Shown here piece by piece: positions 5,816 to 10,189 of a DNA stretch of 10,189 nucleotides. The notes beneath the pieces are model-generated. The model did not search any database. It saw only the letters and a program-made list of their open reading frames with translations, and had not been told where the DNA came from. Origin of the DNA: an uncultured Bacillota bacterium (lineage in GTDB: Bacteria > Bacillota > Clostridia > Christensenellales > QAND01). The DNA is taken from contig CAJLPK010000058.1 in assembly GCA_905208455.1 (NCBI GenBank), forward strand, positions 1-10,189, written 5' to 3'. How positions within the stretch are numbered: position 1 is the first letter of the stretch; each line of letters starts with the position of its first letter. The position numbers and the translations under genes were made by a program.

Positions 5816-7516
5816 TTATGCACCGCCTTTTCTGCGAAATTCACAGAAAAAAAGAGGACAAGGCGTCTGCGCCTCGGACGGCGGGGCAGCGCAGGCAAAC
5901 GAAGCGGACAGCCCGCATCGCTCCGCATAGCCGGACAGCACAGGCAAGCGCACCGGATGATAAGGCAGGCTCTCTTCGCCATAGGGCTCGGCAAAGGCCT
6001 GGCAGCATAGCCCATACAGCGCTTCATAGGCCGCGGCGTTTTTGGCCGTGCATAAAAGCGTTCCCTTGGACGAGAGCAGGCGGCCGGCCTGGCTGAGCAA
6101 AAGCTGCCGATCCGTCTCGGAATAGCAGGACAGGTCGCGGCAGCATACGATGGCGTCAAACCCAGGAGCAAAGCGGGGCAGCGTATCCTGCCAGGGGCCG
6201 CCGTAGGCCTGTGCAAAAAGGCCTTCCGCATCGGGCAGATAGGCGGGCTCTGCTTCGGCTGCGCAGTGGGTGGCATGGATGCCTTTTTGGCGGCACAGCG
6301 TCCGGCAGTACAAGGGCTGGGCGCCAAACCGCGGGTCCAGCCACAGCACACGGCATTGCGTTCCTTCCAGGCAGGCGGCGGCGCGCTGTGCCAAATCGGT
6401 ATCCCAATCCATCGAGCTCCAGGCGTCCACCCCCCATTTCTGCCGATACAACAGGCGGCTTTTCGGCAGTGTCTGCGCCTGAGACTGTACCGTGGAGGCC
6501 GTGACAGACCCAAAATGATGCACAAACGTATCCCGCGCCAGCATTTGGCAGAAGCCGGCGCGCCGCAGGCGGGTTGATACATCATCGTCGGCAAATTCTC
6601 CGTAACGGAAAAAGGGGTCGTTGGTACAGGCACGCGCCAGTACGGCGGGCATGATGCTCATACAGGGCAGCAGGCGGGGGCGTTCCTCCCATTGCAGAGG
6701 GTCCGAATGGTTATAAGCTGTGGCAAAGGCAGCCAGTCCATCCGGATCCTGCCGCGGGTCTGCATAAGAGGCGGCAATGCTTTGCCCGCTGCTCATCGCG
6801 TTACAGACCGGTACGGCCAGCCCCATGCGGCTGTCGGAGCGGATACAGCGCAGCAAGCCTTCCAGATACCCCGGCGTTGCGATGATATCGTTGGCAAAAT
6901 GCACATAATACCGCCCCTGAGCCGCCAATGCGCCCAGAGAGGTAGCAGGGTAGCCCAGCGGCTCCGGCAGATGCAATACCTTGGCCTGCGGGATGGAGGC
7001 AAAATAATCGGCAGTACCGTCGTCAGAGCCATTGTCTATCAACAAAAGCTCTGCGTTCAGCGCCGCAAGGTCGGTATGCCGTAGGATGCTTTCTACCGCC
7101 AGCTTTGTATAGTCCAGCTTGTTATAGGCGGTCACGGCAATGGTCACCTCATAGGCATACGGCTGCGAGAGCAGCATGGGCATCAGCGGACGCAGACGGC
7201 GCAGGCTCTGCACCTGCGCCTGGCCGCGCTGCAAAAGAGCCCGGCCTGTCAGCGCATCGTGCAGATACACCTGTATATCCTCCTCCCAATGAGATAACAG
7301 CGCAGGCAGGTACCACCGGGCTGCATGCCTTTGCAAGGCATGCGCGATGCACCGGCCAATGGCGGGCCCATAGGGGCTGTAAGGAGAGAGCAGAGAAGAG
7401 ACCTCGCGGCAAGCCTCCGCAAGGCCGTCGGGCGGGGATGAGTCTGGCCTGCAAAGCGTATTCCGAATGTCATGGATCAGGGCTGTGCAGCGTTTGTACA
7501 GTGCGTCGGCGGACAT
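5816..7516 (-). CDS. GT2 family glycosyltransferase with methyltransferase-like C-terminal region
   Basis: A 566-residue cytoplasmic enzyme that should move a sugar from a nucleotide donor to an acceptor. The ATG at 7516 has AAAGGAG 8 nt upstream. Residues 1-120 are a helical N-terminal region with no recognised family. The GT-A (GT2) domain spans about 123-350: TIAVTAYNKLDYTKLAVESI (125-144), DNGSDDGT (161-168), an ND pair (209-210) at the usual DXD position, and FADDDVSTRLRRAGF (308-322) with the following HHFGS. Residues about 385-560 look like a Rossmann-type methyltransferase fold (CRVLWLDPRFG; FDAIVCCRDL; GRLLSSKGTLLCTAK), but the glycine-rich SAM loop is not clear, so it may be degenerate. 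The two-part layout resembles enzymes that decorate surface proteins, flagellin or polysaccharide; no such acceptor is adjacent. First gene of a likely two-gene unit with the 57-residue protein. Confidence 0.85.
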   Translation of the reverse strand: MSADALYKRCTALIHDIRNTLCRPDSSPPDGLAEACREVSSLLSPYSPYGPAIGRCIAHALQRHAARWYLPALLSHWEEDIQVYLHDALTGRALLQRGQAQVQSLRRLRPLMPMLLSQPYAYEVTIAVTAYNKLDYTKLAVESILRHTDLAALNAELLLIDNGSDDGTADYFASIPQAKVLHLPEPLGYPATSLGALAAQGRYYVHFANDIIATPGYLEGLLRCIRSDSRMGLAVPVCNAMSSGQSIAASYADPRQDPDGLAAFATAYNHSDPLQWEERPRLLPCMSIMPAVLARACTNDPFFRYGEFADDDVSTRLRRAGFCQMLARDTFVHHFGSVTASTVQSQAQTLPKSRLLYRQKWGVDAWSSMDWDTDLAQRAAACLEGTQCRVLWLDPRFGAQPLYCRTLCRQKGIHATHCAAEAEPAYLPDAEGLFAQAYGGPWQDTLPRFAPGFDAIVCCRDLSCYSETDRQLLLSQAGRLLSSKGTLLCTAKNAAAYEALYGLCCQAFAEPYGEESLPYHPVRLPVLSGYAERCGLSASFACAAPPSEAQTPCPLFFCEFRRKGGA

Positions 7517-7535
7517 AGGGCAGGCTCCTTTGCAG

Positions 7536-7559
7536 ATAGGATCTGTTATAAGAGCCTAT
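7536..7559. repeat. Inverted repeat over the -10 of the glycosyltransferase promoter
   Basis: ATAGGATCT (7536-7544) and AGAGCCTAT (7551-7559) pair at 8 of 9 positions with a 6-nt spacer that is exactly the proposed -10 hexamer (GTTATA, TATAAC on the minus strand). It could be an operator for a dimeric repressor. A chance origin is possible. Confidence 0.4.
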
Positions 7560-7574
7560 GCCGAAAAAGCGCAA
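7545..7574 (-). promoter_or_regulatory. Likely promoter of the glycosyltransferase unit
   Basis: Minus strand: TTGCGC (7574-7569) and TATAAC (7550-7545) are separated by 18 bp, and the -10 lies 28 bp before the ATG at 7516. The score is moderate. Confidence 0.45.
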
Positions 7575-7606
7575 AGAGTGACTGTATGCAGCTGTCGTTG
7601 GTTTTG

Positions 7607-7625
7607 TGGTATAGTATAGGCAAAA
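7607..7625 (+). promoter_or_regulatory. Extended -10 promoter of the dehydrogenase-kinase operon
   Basis: TGGTATAGT (7607-7615) is an extended -10 lying 30 bp before the TTG start at 7646. A good -35 is not apparent. The stretch through 7625 is 17/19 identical to the promoter of the URO-D-fold gene on the other strand. Confidence 0.6.
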
Positions 7626-7645
7626 CAGGGGGGGAGGGATGGCTG

Positions 7646-8620
7646 TTGAAAATCGTCGTGCTGGATGCTGCGGCGCTGGACCCCGGCGACCTAACCTGGC
7701 AGAGCATGGAGCGTTTGGGCACGCTTGTGCGGTATGACAGAACGCCGGAGCCACTGATTGTGCCGCGCATTGGGGATGCGGAGATCGTCATCACCAACAA
7801 AACGCCGCTGACGGCGCAAACCATACAAAGCTGTCCGAATATTCGGTATATCGGCGCGCTGTCTACCGGATACAATGTCATTGATATAAAGGCGGCGGCC
7901 GAAAAGGGCATTCCCGTAACAAATGTGCCGGATTACGGAACGGATGCTGTGGCGCAGCATGTGTTTGCGCTGCTGCTGGAAATCTGCAACCATGTGGCCT
8001 TGCATGCCGATAGCGTGCAGCGCGGAGATTGGGTGAAAAGCCAAGACTTTTGCTACTGGAAAGCGCCGCTGACAGAGCTGGCCGGCAAGACCATGGGCGT
8101 GGTGGGCTTCGGCAAGATCGGGCAGCGCACCGCGCGCATTGCCCGGGCCTTTGGGATGCAAACGCTGGCGTATACGCGCCATCTTAAAACGGAGCCAGCC
8201 TTGCAGACGGAAACGGACTATGCACCTTTGGAAGCATTGCTGGCCCGCAGCGATGTGGTGTCGCTGCATTGCCCGCTGACAGAGCAGACGCATCACCTCA
8301 TCAACGATACAACGCTGTGCCAATGCAAGCCCGGCGCCATTTTGGTCAATACGGCGCGCGGCCCGTTGGTAGACCATGCCGCCGTGGCGCGTGCCTTGGA
8401 GAGCGGGCATCTGGGCTATTACGCGGCCGACGTGGCAGAGCAAGAGCCCATGGCGGCGGACGATCCGCTGCTAAGGGCGCCGCGCTGCCTGTTTACCCCG
8501 CATATCGCTTGGGCGGCGCGGGAAGCACGGCAGCGCCTGATGGATACAGCGGCGGAGAATATACAAGCCTTTTTGCGGAGCGTGCCGCAAAATGTAGTCA
8601 ATGGAGGGAAAAAAGATTGA
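7646..8620 (+). CDS. hprA: D-2-hydroxyacid dehydrogenase, likely hydroxypyruvate/glycerate reductase
   Basis: A 324-residue NAD(P)H enzyme that most likely reduces hydroxypyruvate to D-glycerate (and perhaps glyoxylate to glycolate). The start is TTG 7646 because GGGGAGGG (7631-7638) is 7 nt upstream and the product then begins with the family's MKIVVLDAAALDPGDLTW; extension further left has no support. The catalytic domain is split (1-100 and about 290-324) around a nucleotide-binding domain with GFGKIG (G154, G156, G159). Catalytic residues fit the family: R238 in NTARGPLVD, E267 in EQEPM, H286 in TPHIAWA. The end of the second strand reads AYTRH (177-179); T-R in place of the NADH-type aspartate suggests possible NADPH use. 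ALSTGYNVID and DFCYWKAPLTELAGKT are typical of glycerate dehydrogenases. Its stop overlaps the kinase start by 4 bp, supporting a shared pathway. Substrate choice is inferred. Confidence 0.88.
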   Translation: MKIVVLDAAALDPGDLTWQSMERLGTLVRYDRTPEPLIVPRIGDAEIVITNKTPLTAQTIQSCPNIRYIGALSTGYNVIDIKAAAEKGIPVTNVPDYGTDAVAQHVFALLLEICNHVALHADSVQRGDWVKSQDFCYWKAPLTELAGKTMGVVGFGKIGQRTARIARAFGMQTLAYTRHLKTEPALQTETDYAPLEALLARSDVVSLHCPLTEQTHHLINDTTLCQCKPGAILVNTARGPLVDHAAVARALESGHLGYYAADVAEQEPMAADDPLLRAPRCLFTPHIAWAAREARQRLMDTAAENIQAFLRSVPQNVVNGGKKD

Positions 8621-9750
8621 AGACCTGGATACTGATGCCGGATTCGTTCAAGGGAACCATGAGCTCTGCGGAAATCTGCCAGTGTATGCGTGCACAGATT
8701 TTGCGGCATATCCCGGATGCAAAGGTCATTTCCATCCCCGTAGCGGACGGCGGGGAGGGCAGCGTGGATTGCTTTCTGCAGGCGATGGGCGGCCAAAGGA
8801 TAGAAGCGGAGGTTTACGGGCCGTTTGGGAACTGGATGACGGCGCATTACGGAATCGTGTCACAGGATACCGCCGTCATCGAGATGGCGGCCTGCGCGGG
8901 CCTGCCGCTTGTGGAAGGCTACCAGGACCCGGAGAAGATGACGACCTTCGGCGTAGGCCAGTTGATGCTGGATGCGGTAAAGCGCGGATGCAAAAAGCTC
9001 ATTGTGGGGCTGGGCGGCAGCTGCACCAATGACGGCGGGGCCGGCGCAGCAGCGGCCTGCGGCGCCAAATTCTACGATGCGGAAGGGCAGACGTTTATGC
9101 CCGTAGGCGGCACGCTGTGCCGCATGGCGCGGGTGGATCTATCCGGCCTAAAGGCACAGCTGGATGGCATAGAGATCATTGCAATGTGCGATATCGACAA
9201 TCCGCTCTGCGGCCCGCAGGGCGCGGCGGCCGTGTTTGGGCCGCAAAAAGGCGCAGACAGCGCGATGGTCGCCCGTTTGGACGAGGGGCTGCGCCACTTA
9301 GCCGAGGTGGTGCGCCGCGATACAGGCTGTGATGCCATGGATGAGCCGGGCGCAGGGGCCGCGGGCGGCATGGGCTATGGCATGCTGGCATGCTTTGGCG
9401 CTAAGCTGCAAATGGGCATTGAAACCGTGCTGGATACCGTCTCCTTTGAAACGCTGGCGCGGCGCGCAGACATCATCCTGACCGGGGAAGGGCGGATGGA
9501 TGGGCAAAGCCTGCGCGGGAAGGTGGTCATGGGCATCGCGCGCAGGGCCAAGCCGCTGGGCGTGCCGGTCGTAGCCGTGGTAGGCGACATCGGTGATGAC
9601 GTGGCGCCTGCCTATGAGCAGGGGGTCACGGGCATTTTCAGCATCAACCGCGTAGCGCAGGATTTTGAAAAGGTCAGGGCCCGCAGCAAAAACGACCTAG
9701 CGCTTACTATGGACAATCTGGTGCGGTTCTGTGTTTCTATGGGCCTGTGA
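8617..9750 (+). CDS. glxK: Glycerate 2-kinase (GlxK/GarK family)
   Basis: A 377-residue kinase that phosphorylates D-glycerate with ATP, giving 2-phosphoglycerate in this family. The start is TTG 8617, with GGAGGG (8603-8608) 8 nt upstream; it overlaps the dehydrogenase stop (TTGA), indicating coupled translation. The upstream in-frame stretch back to 8269 is a shadow of the dehydrogenase. Family motifs appear in order: PDSFKG (8-13), ADGGEG (43-48), VGLGGSCTNDGGAG (130-143), CDIDNPLCGPQGAAAVFGPQ (191-210), PGAGAAGGMGYGM (244-256) and TGEGRMDGQSLRGK (289-302). Length matches the usual 375-385. With the upstream reductase it forms a two-step route hydroxypyruvate to glycerate to 2-phosphoglycerate, feeding lower glycolysis. 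GlxK and GarK cannot be separated from sequence alone. Confidence 0.95.
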   Translation: MKTWILMPDSFKGTMSSAEICQCMRAQILRHIPDAKVISIPVADGGEGSVDCFLQAMGGQRIEAEVYGPFGNWMTAHYGIVSQDTAVIEMAACAGLPLVEGYQDPEKMTTFGVGQLMLDAVKRGCKKLIVGLGGSCTNDGGAGAAAACGAKFYDAEGQTFMPVGGTLCRMARVDLSGLKAQLDGIEIIAMCDIDNPLCGPQGAAAVFGPQKGADSAMVARLDEGLRHLAEVVRRDTGCDAMDEPGAGAAGGMGYGMLACFGAKLQMGIETVLDTVSFETLARRADIILTGEGRMDGQSLRGKVVMGIARRAKPLGVPVVAVVGDIGDDVAPAYEQGVTGIFSINRVAQDFEKVRARSKNDLALTMDNLVRFCVSMGL

Positions 9751-9759
9751 TTCGGAATA

Positions 9760-9791
9760 AAAAAAGCTGCGGCGTCAGCCACAGCTTTTTT
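9760..9791. terminator. Two-way intrinsic terminator between glxK and guaB
   Basis: AAAAAAGCTG (9760-9769) pairs perfectly with CAGCTTTTTT (9782-9791); inside, after one C-A mismatch, GGC/GCC pair around a 4-nt loop (GTCA). It is A-rich on the left and T-rich on the right, so it works in both directions. It lies 9 bp after the glxK stop and 8 bp past the guaB stop. Confidence 0.92.
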
Positions 9792-9799
9792 GCGTTTTA

Positions 9800-10189
9800 T
9801 CAACCCATCACAGGCGTTTTGTCCTTGAGCATTACGTCGTGCGAACCGCCCTCCACGATGCTGGTAGAGGATACCAGCGTGATCTTTGCGTTCTTTTGCA
9901 GGTCTGGAATATTCAGCACGCCGCAGTTGCACATGGTAGAGCGCACCTTGCTCAGCGAAGCTGTTACATTGTCTTTCAAGCTGCCGGCATACGGCACATA
10001 GGAATCCACGCCTTCCTCGAAGGACAGCTTTTTGTCGCCGCCCATGTCGTAGCGCTGCCAGTTGCGGGCGCGTGCCGAACCTTCGCCCCAATACTCCTTC
10101 ATGAAGGTACCGCCCACATTAACCTTATTGGTCGGGGATTCGTCAAAGCGGGAGAAATAACGGCCCAGCATGCAGAAGTCCGCGCCCAT
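9800..10189 (-). CDS. guaB: IMP dehydrogenase, C-terminal part (start outside the window)
   Basis: The last 129 residues of IMP dehydrogenase, which oxidises IMP to XMP with NAD+, the committed step to guanine nucleotides. The frame is open through the right edge, so the N-terminus, catalytic cysteine loop and any CBS domains are not visible; the Met at the edge is internal. GADFCMLGRYFSRFDESP is followed by the mobile-flap region KEYWGEGSARARNWQRYD, holding the Arg-Tyr dyad (R46, Y47 in the visible part) used in the hydrolysis step. FEEGVDSYVPYAGSLKDNV and STMCNCG follow. The flap wording is that of the clostridial type also known from Tritrichomonas foetus rather than the common B. subtilis/E. 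coli form. GMP reductase is unlikely because it lacks this flap. Confidence 0.92.
   Translation of the reverse strand: MGADFCMLGRYFSRFDESPTNKVNVGGTFMKEYWGEGSARARNWQRYDMGGDKKLSFEEGVDSYVPYAGSLKDNVTASLSKVRSTMCNCGVLNIPDLQKNAKITLVSSTSIVEGGSHDVMLKDKTPVMG

Noticed and set aside
5671..6633. Long plus- and minus-strand frames overlapping the glycosyltransferase gene
   Set aside because: GC-rich shadows with Pro/Arg-heavy composition and no family features.
7472..7645. ATG-started extension of the dehydrogenase
   Set aside because: It lies across the divergent promoter region and into the glycosyltransferase gene; the family's N-terminus begins at TTG 7646 with a good ribosome site.
1..10189. CRISPR arrays, tRNA, rRNA, insertion sequences, riboswitches
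   Set aside because: No regularly spaced repeats, cloverleaf pattern, transposase or long terminal inverted repeats were seen on either strand; the repeats found are explained by the crossover sites, terminators and the LRR coding repeats.

Overview
The window looks like chromosomal DNA of an anaerobic Clostridia-type bacterium (Bacillota), probably gut-associated. The signs are strong AGGAGG-type ribosome sites, TTG starts, a Gram-positive surface protein with a sortase-type tail, a small clostridial-style serine recombinase, and an IMP dehydrogenase of the clostridial/Tritrichomonas type. The DNA is moderately GC-rich, with AT-rich intergenic gaps. The species cannot be named from sequence alone.

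Left part (1-3660): the 3' portion of a small serine recombinase gene, then a 219-bp gap, then a 981-residue secreted surface protein (signal peptide, about 15 BspA-like leucine-rich repeats, VWA domain, Cna-B-like domain, PKTGD tail). The gap holds the most interesting element. Two 24-bp sites (487-510 and 591-614) lie in inverted orientation. Each has two half-sites around the same GT dinucleotide, as expected for serine-recombinase crossover sites. Between them is a strong extended -10 promoter that now points left, away from the surface gene. This reads as an invertible-promoter (phase-variation) switch, seen here in the OFF orientation, with its likely invertase next door.

Middle part (3660-7516), all on the minus strand: an orphan single-pass membrane-anchored protein; a uroporphyrinogen-decarboxylase-fold protein that carries the zinc-ligand pattern of MtaA-type methyltransferases rather than heme enzymes; and a two-gene unit of a GT2 glycosyltransferase with a methyltransferase-like C-terminal region followed by a 57-residue protein whose last codons form part of its terminator.

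Right part (7517-10189): a 129-bp divergent promoter region, then a translationally coupled pair, a hydroxypyruvate/glyoxylate reductase-like dehydrogenase and glycerate 2-kinase. Together they could convert hydroxypyruvate to 2-phosphoglycerate for glycolysis. A two-way terminator separates them from the convergent 3' end of guaB (IMP dehydrogenase), which runs off the window.
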